14,135 nt of DNA from Lachnospiraceae bacterium (lineage in GTDB: Bacteria; Bacillota; Clostridia; Lachnospirales; Lachnospiraceae): the NCBI GenBank assembly GCA_020860745.1, contig JAJBTR010000037.1:1-14135 (forward strand), read 5' to 3'. The notes beneath the pieces are model-generated. The model saw only the letters and a list, made by a program, of their open reading frames with translations. It did no database searches and was not told the DNA's origin. Position numbers and translations under genes: made by a program. The first letter of the stretch is position 1. Every line of letters starts with the position of its first letter. Shown here in pieces: positions 5,086-12,795 of the stretch.

Positions 5086-6798
5086 CTATTGCCGCTGCTG
5101 CCGGTACGTCTGCAGGAAGTCGGACAGTTTTCCCATGGCTTCTTCCAGAATCTCAACCCGGGGCAGGTAGACAATCCGGAAGTGGTCCGGCTGCTTCCAG
5201 TTGAAGCCGGTGCCCTGCACGATGAGAACGCGCTTTTCCTTCAGGAAATCCAACGCGAACTGTTCATCGTTGAAGATGTTGAACTTTTTCAAATCCAGCT
5301 TCGGGAAGATATAAAATCCTGCTTTGGGCTTCACGGCGCTGACGCCGGGGATGTCATTTAAGGCCTCGTAGACGTAGTTTCGCTGTTCATAGACCCGTCC
5401 GCCGGGTACGATATAATTTTTGACGCTCTGGTATCCGCCCAGGGCGGTCTGCACGATGGACTGCGCCGGGACATTGGAACAGAGGCGCATGTTGGAGAGC
5501 ATGTTCAATCCCTCAATATAGTCTTTCGCGAGCGCTTTGTTGCCGCTTAAAATCATCCAGCCGATGCGGAAACCGGCTACCATGTGTGACTTGGAAAGTC
5601 CGCTGAACGTGACGCAGAACAGATCCGGCGCCAGAGAGGCGATGGAGACATGTTCTTCGCCGTCCATGACCAGGCGGTCGTACATCTCGTCTGAGAAGAT
5701 CATAAGCTGATGACGGCGGGCAATCTCCACGATTTTTTCCAGAACTTCCCGCGGATAAAGAGCGCCGGTGGGGTTGTTCGGGTTGATGATCACGATAGCT
5801 TTTGTGCGGTCTGTGATTTTTTTCTCCATGTCTTCCAGATCCGGGTTCCACTCCGACTGCTCGTCACAGATATAGTGGACGGGTGTGCCTCCGGCCAGGG
5901 TGGCGGTGGCGGTCCACAGGGGATAGTCAGGTGACGGGATCAGGATTTCATCCCCGGTATCTAAAAGTGCCTGCATGCTCAGGTTGATCAGCTCGCTGGC
6001 GCCGTTGCCGGTGTAGATGTCGGATATGGATACATTGGGGATCTGCTTCAGCTGTGCGTACTGCATGATCGCTTTCCGAGCCGAGAAAAGCCCCTTGGAA
6101 TCGGAATATCCCTCGCAGTCGGCAATCTGCCGGCGGATATCATAGACGACTTCCTCCGGCGCGCGAAAACCGAACGGTGCAGGGTTTCCGATGTTCAGCT
6201 TTAAGACATGGATGCCGGAGTCGCTCATGCGCTGCGCCTCGTCCACGACAGGGCCGCGGACGTCATATAATACATTGTCGAGTTTGCTAGATTTCTGAAA
6301 TTGTCTCATGGTGTGGTCTCCTCTATTAGAATCAGATGATGGTAAGTTATTGCTTATTTTATGGGGTGCCGTTTCGTTTGTGTCGGATGAATTGCCGGAA
6401 GTCGGATTTTGAACTTTCTGCTGTTCCGGTGCACTTCCAGCGGTGTACGATGGATTCTGTAAGGTACAGCTTTGGGGTGCTGTGGTATCCTGCCCGTGAT
6501 CTGTTTTCACGGCTGCGGCGGGGGTTCCAGCATCCAATGAAATGCTTTCAGCATTTATGATATCCCTCGGCACATCCCCGCCCTGCAGCCAGAGTGGATT
6601 GACTTCCAGCACCTGGGCAAGCACGTGCAGGATATCCGTCCGGGGGACGGTCTTGCCGCTGCAGTACTGGCTCATGTGACTTTTGCCGATATGAACACCG
6701 GATGCCATTCCGGTCTGGTTTGCCAGCAGGATTACATCGATCTGTTTGTAGTTTTTTTCTTTCATGACGCTGTTTAAGCGGTTGGAAAATGAGTCCAT
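5086..6798 (-). CDS. alaA: XRE-type DNA-binding domain fused to AlaA-type aminotransferase
   Basis: This 570-aa protein has three parts. Residues 4-72 are an XRE/lambda-repressor-type helix-turn-helix, with the turn and recognition helix near GKSHMSQYCSGK (38-49) and the usual tail DILHVLAQVLEVNPLWL. Residues 77-163 are a Ser/Pro/Thr/Asn-rich, probably disordered linker. Residues 164-570 are a complete fold-type I aminotransferase very like E. coli AlaA from its first residues: KSSKLDNVLYDVRGPV, KLNIGNPAPFGF, NPNNPTG, the PLP lysine Lys403 in GLSKSH, MRLCSNVPAQ and the substrate-binding Arg in HFRIVYLPR. AlaA makes alanine from pyruvate with glutamate. ATG 6798 has GGAGG six bases upstream; the frame is open up to 6915 but has no binding site there. 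A second strong binding site lies before Met164. Its promoter is consensus and covered with GTTCAAA boxes. The fusion recalls, but is unrelated to, GntR-type MocR proteins. Confidence 0.92.
   Translation of the reverse strand: MDSFSNRLNSVMKEKNYKQIDVILLANQTGMASGVHIGKSHMSQYCSGKTVPRTDILHVLAQVLEVNPLWLQGGDVPRDIINAESISLDAGTPAAAVKTDHGQDTTAPQSCTLQNPSYTAGSAPEQQKVQNPTSGNSSDTNETAPHKISNNLPSSDSNRGDHTMRQFQKSSKLDNVLYDVRGPVVDEAQRMSDSGIHVLKLNIGNPAPFGFRAPEEVVYDIRRQIADCEGYSDSKGLFSARKAIMQYAQLKQIPNVSISDIYTGNGASELINLSMQALLDTGDEILIPSPDYPLWTATATLAGGTPVHYICDEQSEWNPDLEDMEKKITDRTKAIVIINPNNPTGALYPREVLEKIVEIARRHQLMIFSDEMYDRLVMDGEEHVSIASLAPDLFCVTFSGLSKSHMVAGFRIGWMILSGNKALAKDYIEGLNMLSNMRLCSNVPAQSIVQTALGGYQSVKNYIVPGGRVYEQRNYVYEALNDIPGVSAVKPKAGFYIFPKLDLKKFNIFNDEQFALDFLKEKRVLIVQGTGFNWKQPDHFRIVYLPRVEILEEAMGKLSDFLQTYRQQRQ
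6307..6324 (-). promoter_or_regulatory. Internal ribosome binding site inside the fusion gene
   Basis: On the minus strand AGAGGAG (6324-6318) lies eight bases before ATG 6309-6307 (Met164), precisely where an independent AlaA would begin (MRQFQKSSKL). It could let the cell make a 407-aa aminotransferase without the DNA-binding domain, or be a remnant of the gene before fusion. Confidence 0.65.
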
Positions 6799-6846
6799 AG
6801 ACGTCCTCCGGGTTTTTGTTATGTTATCTGGTGAGAATGTGCGAAA

Positions 6847-6950
6847 GTTCAATTTCAAAGCGAGAAAATGAACCGCATAAAACTTACACTGGTTCAAATT
6901 ATAGAGCGAGTTCAAAGTGATGTCAAGAGATAAGTCCGAAAAAGTTCAAA
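6847..6950. promoter_or_regulatory. GTTCAAA box cluster over the fusion-gene promoter
   Basis: GTTCAA(A) occurs at 6847-6852, 6892-6898, 6910-6916 and 6944-6950 in the same direction, and GAACC (6870-6874) pairs with GGTTC (6891-6895) as an inverted repeat. One box lies within the -35/-10 spacer, one touches the -10 box and start point, one lies upstream and one in the leader. The arrangement suggests repression, possibly by the XRE domain encoded just downstream. Confidence 0.6.
6898..6926 (-). promoter_or_regulatory. Consensus promoter of the XRE-AlaA gene
   Basis: On the minus strand TTGACA (6926-6921), a 17-bp spacer and TATAAT (6903-6898) are an exact sigma-A consensus. The transcript should start near 6891, leaving a leader of about 93 nt. 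Such a strong promoter with boxes in it is likely to be held by a repressor. Confidence 0.85.
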
Positions 6951-7000
6951 TAATCTGACCGTGGGAAGTTACATTCGCTTCCTGCAATTTAAGTTTCAAG

Positions 7001-7029
7001 TTTACAGCCGGTAAAAAAGAAGGTAAAAT
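7001..7029 (+). promoter_or_regulatory. Candidate tex promoter
   Basis: TTTACA (7001-7006), a 17-bp spacer and TAAAAT (7024-7029) make a good sigma-A promoter. Transcription would start near 7036, about 33 nt before the start codon. It is divergent from the fusion-gene promoter, about 75 bp away. Confidence 0.6.
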
Positions 7030-7068
7030 AGCGAAAGATAAAAGAGGAATTTAGGAAGGAGCAGAGGA

Positions 7069-9198
7069 ATGGATATTATAAAAACGCTCGCACAGGAGCT
7101 TGAAATACGCCCGGCACAGGCTGAGGCTGCCGTGAAACTGATTGACGAGGGAAATACGGTTCCGTTTATTTCCCGTTACCGCAAGGAGGCGACCGGTTCC
7201 CTGAATGATGAGGTGCTCCGCAAATTGCTGGAGCGGCTGAACTATCTGAGAAATCTGGAGGAGAAAAAGAAGCAGGTGCTCTCCACAATTGAAGAGCAGG
7301 GAAAACTGACACCGGAATTGAGGAGACAGATTGAGGAAGCGGCGACACTTGTGCTGGTGGATGACCTGTATCGCCCGTTCCGTCCGAAGCGCCGGACACG
7401 CGCGACAATTGCGAAGGAGAAAGGATTGGAGCCTCTGGCGAATCTGATTCGGCTTCAGATGGTAAAGCGTCCGCTTGAGGAAGAGGCGGCAGACTTCCTT
7501 TCGGAGGAAAAAGAAGTGTATACCGCCCGGGAGGCGATTGCGGGAGCGTGCGATATTCTGGCGGAATCTATCTCGGATGAACCGGATTACCGTACCCGTA
7601 TCCGGGAAATGACGATGCGGAATGGTTTCCTTGTCAGTGAGGCGAAAGATGAAACGGCTCAGTCTGTCTATGAGATGTATTATCGGTACAGGGAATCCAT
7701 TGCAAAGACGGCCGGGTATCGAGTGCTGGCGCTGAACCGCGGGGAGAAGGAAAAGATTTTAAATGTCAGAATTGAAGCGCCCGTGGAGCGGATTTTACAG
7801 TACCTGGAGCGAAAAGTGATCACCCGCGACAATCCGTATACGGCTTCGCTGCTGAAAGCGACTGTGCAGGATGCATACCGACGTCTGATTGAACCGGCGA
7901 TTGAGCGGGAAATCCGAAATGATCTGACCGAAAAAGCACAGGAGGGAGCCATCTCTGTGTTCGGAAAAAATCTGGAACAGCTGCTGATGCAGCCGCCGAT
8001 TGCCGATCAGGTGGTGCTTGGCTGGGATCCGGCTTTCCGCACCGGCTGCAAGCTGGCGGTGGTGGATGCGACGGGTAAGGTTCTCGACACGGCAGTTGTC
8101 TATCCGACGGCGCCGACCAATGAACAGAAAATCCGCGCAGCGAAAGACACGGTAAAAAAGCTGATTCAGAAATATAGCGTTACGCTCATCTCTGTGGGGA
8201 ACGGGACGGCATCCCGCGAGTCAGAGCAGATTATCGTTGAGATTTTAAAGGAAATTCCGCAGAAAGTTTCCTATGTGATTACAAATGAAGCGGGCGCCTC
8301 GGTGTATTCTGCGAGTGAGCTGGCGACAGAAGAATTTCCAAATTTTGATGTGGGACAGCGGAGCGCGGCTTCCATCGCCCGCCGCGTGCAGGATCCCCTT
8401 GCGGAACTGGTCAAAATTGATCCGAAGTCGATCGGGGTCGGGCAGTATCAGCATGATATGAACCAGAAAAAACTGGGCGAAGCGCTGGACGGCGTGGTGG
8501 AAGACTGTGTGAACCGGGTCGGCATTGATCTGAACACGGCTTCTGCTCCCCTGATGGAGCATATCTCCGGTATTACGAAAACGATTGCCAGAAATATTGT
8601 CGCGTATCGCGAGGAATACGGACGCTTTCAGAACCGCAGGGAGCTTCTGAAAGTGCCGAAGCTCGGTCCGAAAGCCTATGAGCAATGTGCGGGTTTTATG
8701 CGTATTACGGGCGGAACGGAACCGTTGGATGCGACCAGTATTCATCCGGAGAGCTATGAGGCGGCGGAGCGGTTGCTGGAGAGCCTGGGAATCAGGAAAG
8801 AAGATTCAAAGGGGATTGAAATACAGGATTATAAAAAGACCGCGGCGGAAATCGGCGTCGGGGAGCCGACGCTTCGCGATATGGTAAAGGAACTCTGCCG
8901 CCCGGGCCGCGACCCGCGGGAGGAGATGCCAAAGCCGATTCTGCGCACGGATGTGCTGGAGATGAAAGATTTAAAGGAAGGCATGATACTGAAAGGGACG
9001 GTCAGGAACGTGATTGACTTCGGCGCGTTTGTAGATATTGGCGTTCACCAGGACGGCCTGGTTCACATTTCCCAGCTCACCGACAAAAAGTTTGTGAAGC
9101 ACCCTCTGGAAGTGGTGAGTGTCGGAGATATCGTGGAGGTGAAGGTGCTCAGTGTAGATCTGCAGAGGAAGCGGATCGGGCTGACGATGCGTATTTAG
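7069..9198 (+). CDS. tex: Tex-family S1 RNA-binding protein
   Basis: This 709-aa protein is a Tex (toxin expression) homologue, a conserved nucleic-acid-binding protein linked to transcription and, in relatives, to ribosome or RNA processes. The order of domains is typical: the N-terminal Tex helical region with FISRYRKEATGSLND (about residues 34-48), a YqgF/RuvC-like domain starting near 314 (VVLGWDPAFRTGCKLAVVD), helix-hairpin-helix motifs near 484-550 (NRVGIDLNTASAPLM and LLKVPKLGPKAYEQCAGF), and a C-terminal S1 domain (635-709, FGAFVDIGVHQDGLVHISQL). It ends directly after the S1 domain, shorter than members with a C-terminal tail. AAGGAG (7056-7061) lies seven bases from ATG. It is divergent from the XRE-AlaA gene; the YczE-like gene follows after 77 bp, in which TTGATA-TT-TATCAA (9220-9233) is a weak hairpin without a T-run. 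Confidence 0.96.
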   Translation: MDIIKTLAQELEIRPAQAEAAVKLIDEGNTVPFISRYRKEATGSLNDEVLRKLLERLNYLRNLEEKKKQVLSTIEEQGKLTPELRRQIEEAATLVLVDDLYRPFRPKRRTRATIAKEKGLEPLANLIRLQMVKRPLEEEAADFLSEEKEVYTAREAIAGACDILAESISDEPDYRTRIREMTMRNGFLVSEAKDETAQSVYEMYYRYRESIAKTAGYRVLALNRGEKEKILNVRIEAPVERILQYLERKVITRDNPYTASLLKATVQDAYRRLIEPAIEREIRNDLTEKAQEGAISVFGKNLEQLLMQPPIADQVVLGWDPAFRTGCKLAVVDATGKVLDTAVVYPTAPTNEQKIRAAKDTVKKLIQKYSVTLISVGNGTASRESEQIIVEILKEIPQKVSYVITNEAGASVYSASELATEEFPNFDVGQRSAASIARRVQDPLAELVKIDPKSIGVGQYQHDMNQKKLGEALDGVVEDCVNRVGIDLNTASAPLMEHISGITKTIARNIVAYREEYGRFQNRRELLKVPKLGPKAYEQCAGFMRITGGTEPLDATSIHPESYEAAERLLESLGIRKEDSKGIEIQDYKKTAAEIGVGEPTLRDMVKELCRPGRDPREEMPKPILRTDVLEMKDLKEGMILKGTVRNVIDFGAFVDIGVHQDGLVHISQLTDKKFVKHPLEVVSVGDIVEVKVLSVDLQRKRIGLTMRI

Positions 9199-9275
9199 AT
9201 TTTCTGCAGCGGAAAGGTATTGATATTTATCAAATTAAAATGTTTGTTGTTTAGTAATAGGAAGGAGGCTGGGTT

Positions 9276-9965
9276 TTGAACAGGAAGAAAACGAACACGG
9301 AATTAAAAACAGGGACAGAAAAACCGGAGGTCATGCAGGTGAAGCGCTATGTGTTCCTGGTTGCCGGACTCTTCATCATGGCATTTGGTGTGGCCTTCTC
9401 CATCAAAGGAGGTCTCGGGACGTCGCCGATTTCCAGCGTCCCCTATGTTCTGAGCGAGGCGACGCCGCTGACCGTCGGCAATATCACCATCCTCATGCAC
9501 TGCGTTTTTGTCCTTCTGCAAATTCTGATTCTCAGGCGGAGATATCAGCCCATACAGCTGCTTCAACTTGTCGTTGCTGTCGTTTTCGGCTATATGACGG
9601 ACTTTGGCGTGTGGGTGATCAGTCCGCTGGAGTGTAACGGTTACATCATGAGATGGGTCTTCTGTCTGATCGGAATTGTACTTGTGGCGGTTGGCGTAAG
9701 CTTCGAGGTGACAGCGAATGTTGTAACATTGGCCGGAGAGGGTCTTGTGCTTGCCATATGCCAGGTAACGCCGGTAAAATTCGGCACAATGAAGGTGGCG
9801 TTCGATGTTACGCTGGTAGTAATCGCATGCATTCTGTCTTTCCTGTTCCTTCGCGGACTTTACGGTGTGCGTGAGGGAACGGTTGCGGCAGCTATTCTGG
9901 TGGGAACGATTTCCCGGCAGATAAATAAGCCGCTCGGGCGGCTTGGAGAGAGAATATTTACATGA
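9276..9965 (+). CDS. YczE/YitT-like integral membrane protein
   Basis: This 229-aa protein resembles the YczE/YyaS-type membrane protein family. A short charged N-terminus (about 1-24) is followed by about five hydrophobic segments. The family hallmark is visible near residues 39-55: FSIKGGLGTSPISSVPY. The segment VTANVVTLAGEGLVLAI (about 147-163) is also conserved in such proteins. The function is not established; transport or control of a small molecule is only a guess. The start is TTG 9276, chosen because AAGGAGG (9262-9268) lies seven bases before; ATG 9333 (residue 20) is a poorer choice. It may be read from the tex promoter, since no strong terminator separates them. Confidence 0.82.
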   Translation: MNRKKTNTELKTGTEKPEVMQVKRYVFLVAGLFIMAFGVAFSIKGGLGTSPISSVPYVLSEATPLTVGNITILMHCVFVLLQILILRRRYQPIQLLQLVVAVVFGYMTDFGVWVISPLECNGYIMRWVFCLIGIVLVAVGVSFEVTANVVTLAGEGLVLAICQVTPVKFGTMKVAFDVTLVVIACILSFLFLRGLYGVREGTVAAAILVGTISRQINKPLGRLGERIFT

Positions 9966-10009
9966 CAGGCCGTCGGGTTTTGTATGTGAACGTTGAAGAA
10001 TTGTTAAAG

Positions 10010-10037
10010 ATTTTTTCATAATCCTGAATGAAAAAAT
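10010..10037. repeat. AT-rich inverted repeat upstream of the MATE promoter
   Basis: ATTTTTTCAT (10010-10019) and ATGAAAAAAT (10028-10037) are perfect 10-bp inverted arms around eight bases. The repeat ends one base before the -35 box of the MATE gene. Without a T-run after it and with few G-C pairs it is a poor terminator for the gene before; a regulator site is as likely. Confidence 0.6.
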
Positions 10038-10038
10038 A

Positions 10039-10067
10039 TTGTAATTTAATATCGAAATCCTTATAAT
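10039..10067 (+). promoter_or_regulatory. MATE gene promoter
   Basis: TTGTAA (10039-10044), a 17-bp spacer and a consensus TATAAT (10062-10067) make a good sigma-A promoter, giving a leader of about 80 nt before ATG 10155. Confidence 0.7.
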
Positions 10068-10154
10068 AAAAATGTTATCCGCACAGAAATTTATCTTTTG
10101 TGTTTTGGAGATGGTATGAATTACCCTTCATTTTAAACATAGGTGAGGAAAAGT

Positions 10155-11510
10155 ATGGAGACGCATAAGGATTTTACGAAAGGCAGGATTATAGGACCGC
10201 TGTTTGGTTTTGCCGGACCGATTTTATTTGCGTTATTTTTGCAGGCGATGTATGGCGCGATTGATCTTGCGGTCGTCGGGCGGTTCGGGACCTCCGTAGA
10301 TGTATCGGCGGTTTCCACCGGGTCGCAGATTATGAGTACGATCACGTATATGATCTGCGCGTTTGCCATGGGCACGACGGTGACACTCGGGCAGAAGCTT
10401 GGTGAAGGGAAAGCGAAGGAGGGCGGTCGGATTATCGGCGCCAGTATTGTTCTTTTTCTTGCAATCGGGCTGGTTATGACGGTTCTGGTGCCGGTCTGTG
10501 CGGGCGGACTGGCCGGTCTCATGAACGCGCCGGACGAGGCGCTTTCCGAGACGGTGGCTTACATCCGGATTTGCGGAGTGGGGTCGATTGTCATCATCGC
10601 CTACAATCTGATCGGGAGCATTTTCCGGGGGCTGGGCGATTCGCGCACGCCGCTGATCACGGTGGCGATCGCCTGTGTCTGCAATATCCTGGGGGATCTG
10701 CTGTTTGTAGCAGTTTTTGGAATGGGAACAAGGGGAGCAGCCATTGCGACGGTGATCGCACAGGCTGTCAGCGTCCTCATTTCTTTTCAGATTATCCGCA
10801 GGACGAAATTACCGTTTGAGTTTAGCCGGGATCAGATTCGACCGGACGGCGCTATCACGAAAAAGGTGGCTTCGGTTGGCGTACCGTTGGCTCTGCAGGA
10901 TTTTATTCTGGGTATGTCTTTCCTGATTATCCTGGCGATTGTAAACTCTCTGGGGCTGGTGGCCTCGGCGGGGGTCGGTGTAGCCAGCAAAGTCAGCAGT
11001 TTTATCATGCTGGTTCCGTCCTCTTTTTCCCAGCCAATGTCTGCGTTTACCGCGCAGAATTACGGGGCCAAACAATATGGGAGGGCGGTGCGTTCACTCT
11101 GGTACGCCATCGGGACATCGACGATCCTCGGTGTGGCATTGTTTTACCTTGCTTTTTTCCACGGGGATTTGCTGGTAGGCATTTTTTCGGGCGATCCGGA
11201 GGTAATTGCTGCGGCAGCGGATTATCTGAAAGCGTATGCGATTGACTGCATTTTTACCTGCTTCCTTTTCTGTTTTACCGGTTTTTTCAATGGAATCGGG
11301 GCGACAAAATTTGTTATGGTGCAGGGGATAGCTTCTGCGTTTCTGGTTCGTATCCCGATAGCCTGGTATATGAGCTTTCAGGAACCGGTTTCTCTGTTTC
11401 ATATCGGGCTGGGGATCCCGATTTCTACTGTAGTACAGATCGGACTGTGTTTCTGCTGTTATTTCTGGGTGCTGCGGCAGAAGTTGAAAGCCCCGGCGGG
11501 TGAGAATTAA
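10155..11510 (+). CDS. MATE-family multidrug/cation antiporter
   Basis: This 451-aa protein has the length and about twelve membrane segments of MATE exporters, which expel drugs, dyes or metabolites in exchange for Na+ or H+. Family patterns are seen: the N-terminal PLFGFAGPILFALFLQAMYG and VVGRFG (first helix and loop), GTTVTLGQKLGEGK (about 75-88), GSIFRGLGDSRTPL (about 155-168), NILGDLLFV, and in the second half a matching QPMSAFTAQNYGAK (about 295-308) followed by GFFNGIGATKFVMVQG. It is closest in style to the MepA/DinF-like branch common in Clostridia. The start is ATG 10155 behind AGGTGAGG (10141-10148); an in-frame GTG at 10143 lies within that site. It has its own promoter and ends 44 bp before the convergent M20 gene, with no clear terminator between them. 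The substrate cannot be told from sequence. Confidence 0.92.
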   Translation: METHKDFTKGRIIGPLFGFAGPILFALFLQAMYGAIDLAVVGRFGTSVDVSAVSTGSQIMSTITYMICAFAMGTTVTLGQKLGEGKAKEGGRIIGASIVLFLAIGLVMTVLVPVCAGGLAGLMNAPDEALSETVAYIRICGVGSIVIIAYNLIGSIFRGLGDSRTPLITVAIACVCNILGDLLFVAVFGMGTRGAAIATVIAQAVSVLISFQIIRRTKLPFEFSRDQIRPDGAITKKVASVGVPLALQDFILGMSFLIILAIVNSLGLVASAGVGVASKVSSFIMLVPSSFSQPMSAFTAQNYGAKQYGRAVRSLWYAIGTSTILGVALFYLAFFHGDLLVGIFSGDPEVIAAAADYLKAYAIDCIFTCFLFCFTGFFNGIGATKFVMVQGIASAFLVRIPIAWYMSFQEPVSLFHIGLGIPISTVVQIGLCFCCYFWVLRQKLKAPAGEN

Positions 11511-11554
11511 TATGAAATGATACAAGGGACAAAAGGTCGCAAATACGAATGCAA

Positions 11555-12730
11555 TCAGAAATCGTCCTCCATGGACAGAATTGTCAGCACAATTTTTGCT
11601 GCCTGTTCGGTCAGGGAGGATGCGACGGCCTGCTCCTTAATCGAGTGATTATCGCTGCCCCGGACTCCGACGCCGCAGAGTACCGGGATTCCCTGCATCG
11701 TCACAAACGCTGCGTCAGAGCAGCCTCCGGTGTAGACCGGCGCGGGGCGCGCATATCCGAGCTGCTCACAGGTATCCTGATACAGGTTCAGCAGTTTTTC
11801 CGTTCCGGGAACCGGCTCCATGGCGCGGAAGACGCCTTTGGTTTCCATCTCAGCATGCACCCGTTCATCCGCGTTGTCTTTGCAGATATCCTCTAATGCC
11901 TTCAATGCATTGTCAAAATCCCTGTTTGTCGGAAAGCGAAGCCCGACCGTGAATTCGCAGAAATCGGGTACGGCATTGCTGGTGGTACCGCCCTTTATGA
12001 TTCCGCAGTTGTATAAGGCCTGATCCGGGTTTGAAAGTTCTTCTATTTTTAATATCTTTCTGGCGGCTTCCCGAATGGCGCTGGCGCCTTTTTCCGGTTC
12101 TCTGCCGGCGTGGGCGGAAACGCCGTGAACCGCGATTTTTATAATCGCTCCTCCCTTACGCCGGTAAATGACGTCCCCGTTTAACATGCCGCTCTCACAG
12201 TTGAAGGCGGCGGCGCATCCGAATGCGGCGTCATATACCCGGGAACCTTCTCCGTGTGATAAAGCGTGCGCTACCTCTTCATCTCCACTTAAGAGCAGAC
12301 GGAGCTGTCTTTTGTCATATCTGAGATGCTGCAGGGTTTTGATGACCAGTATGGCAACCGCGATGCCGCCTTTGCAGTCATAGACGCCGGGACCAAAGAT
12401 GAAGTCTCCCTTTTTCCGAAACGGGTTGTCGCCAAAACGCCCGACCGGGTGAACCGTGTCCATATGTGCCATTAAGGCAATGGCGGGCAGGCTGCCCGTT
12501 TCTGTTTTCGCGACCAGGCTGGCTCCGGCTTCGTCGAAAGGAATTTTTTTCGTATCCATTCCCATGGCGTTCAGGTAAGTGTCCAGGTGGGCAGCCAGGC
12601 GGTTGACGGCCTCCACATCGGCGGACGGACTCTCGATCCGTGCCATCTGTTCCCAGAGCTGCATCATGGCGGGCTTCTGTTCTGCGATGTAGGTGAGGAT
12701 TTCTTCTGTATTGATTTTGCTGGTTTCCAT
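11555..12730 (-). CDS. M20-family metallopeptidase (glutamate carboxypeptidase-like)
   Basis: This 391-aa cytoplasmic enzyme belongs to the M20 dizinc peptidase family, near the carboxypeptidase G2/ArgE group, which removes a C-terminal or N-acyl-linked amino acid from small substrates. Metal ligands and catalytic residues are all visible: His89 and Asp91 in AHMDTVHP, bridging Asp118 in GVYDCKGG, catalytic Glu151 and ligand Glu152 in SGDEEV, ligand Glu179 in CESG, and the last His362 in SDNHSIKEQ. A dimerisation (lid) domain (about 190-305, with VHGVSAHAGREPEKG) is intact. No signal peptide. ATG 12730 is preferred, since GGAG lies six bases upstream; ATG 12742 is only one base after its GGAGG. 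It lies 65 bp after the transporter-like gene with no terminator between, so one transcript is likely and the transporter may supply its substrate. The exact substrate is unknown. Confidence 0.93.
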   Translation of the reverse strand: METSKINTEEILTYIAEQKPAMMQLWEQMARIESPSADVEAVNRLAAHLDTYLNAMGMDTKKIPFDEAGASLVAKTETGSLPAIALMAHMDTVHPVGRFGDNPFRKKGDFIFGPGVYDCKGGIAVAILVIKTLQHLRYDKRQLRLLLSGDEEVAHALSHGEGSRVYDAAFGCAAAFNCESGMLNGDVIYRRKGGAIIKIAVHGVSAHAGREPEKGASAIREAARKILKIEELSNPDQALYNCGIIKGGTTSNAVPDFCEFTVGLRFPTNRDFDNALKALEDICKDNADERVHAEMETKGVFRAMEPVPGTEKLLNLYQDTCEQLGYARPAPVYTGGCSDAAFVTMQGIPVLCGVGVRGSDNHSIKEQAVASSLTEQAAKIVLTILSMEDDF

Positions 12731-12795
12731 TTTAGTCTCCATTCCTCCGCTTTTGGGGTGGCGGTATAGATTGTGGTGAAAGAAATGCGTTCCTG

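Noticed and set aside
6799..6915. 39-aa extension of the XRE-AlaA protein
   Set aside because: It would include the promoter -10 box and the likely transcript start near 6891, so it cannot be translated.
8245..8745. 166-codon leftward frame inside tex
   Set aside because: Lies wholly opposite conserved Tex domains and has no family features.
9220..9233. TTGATA-TT-TATCAA as a tex terminator
   Set aside because: Only a weak A-T stem with no T-run, so not supported as a terminator.
9303..10019. 238-codon leftward frame opposite the YczE-like gene
   Set aside because: Its product is hydrophilic and His/Arg/Gln-rich without family features, as expected of an antisense shadow of a membrane-protein gene.
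11511..11554. Terminator between the convergent MATE and M20 genes
   Set aside because: No stem followed by a T-run could be found in the 44 bp.
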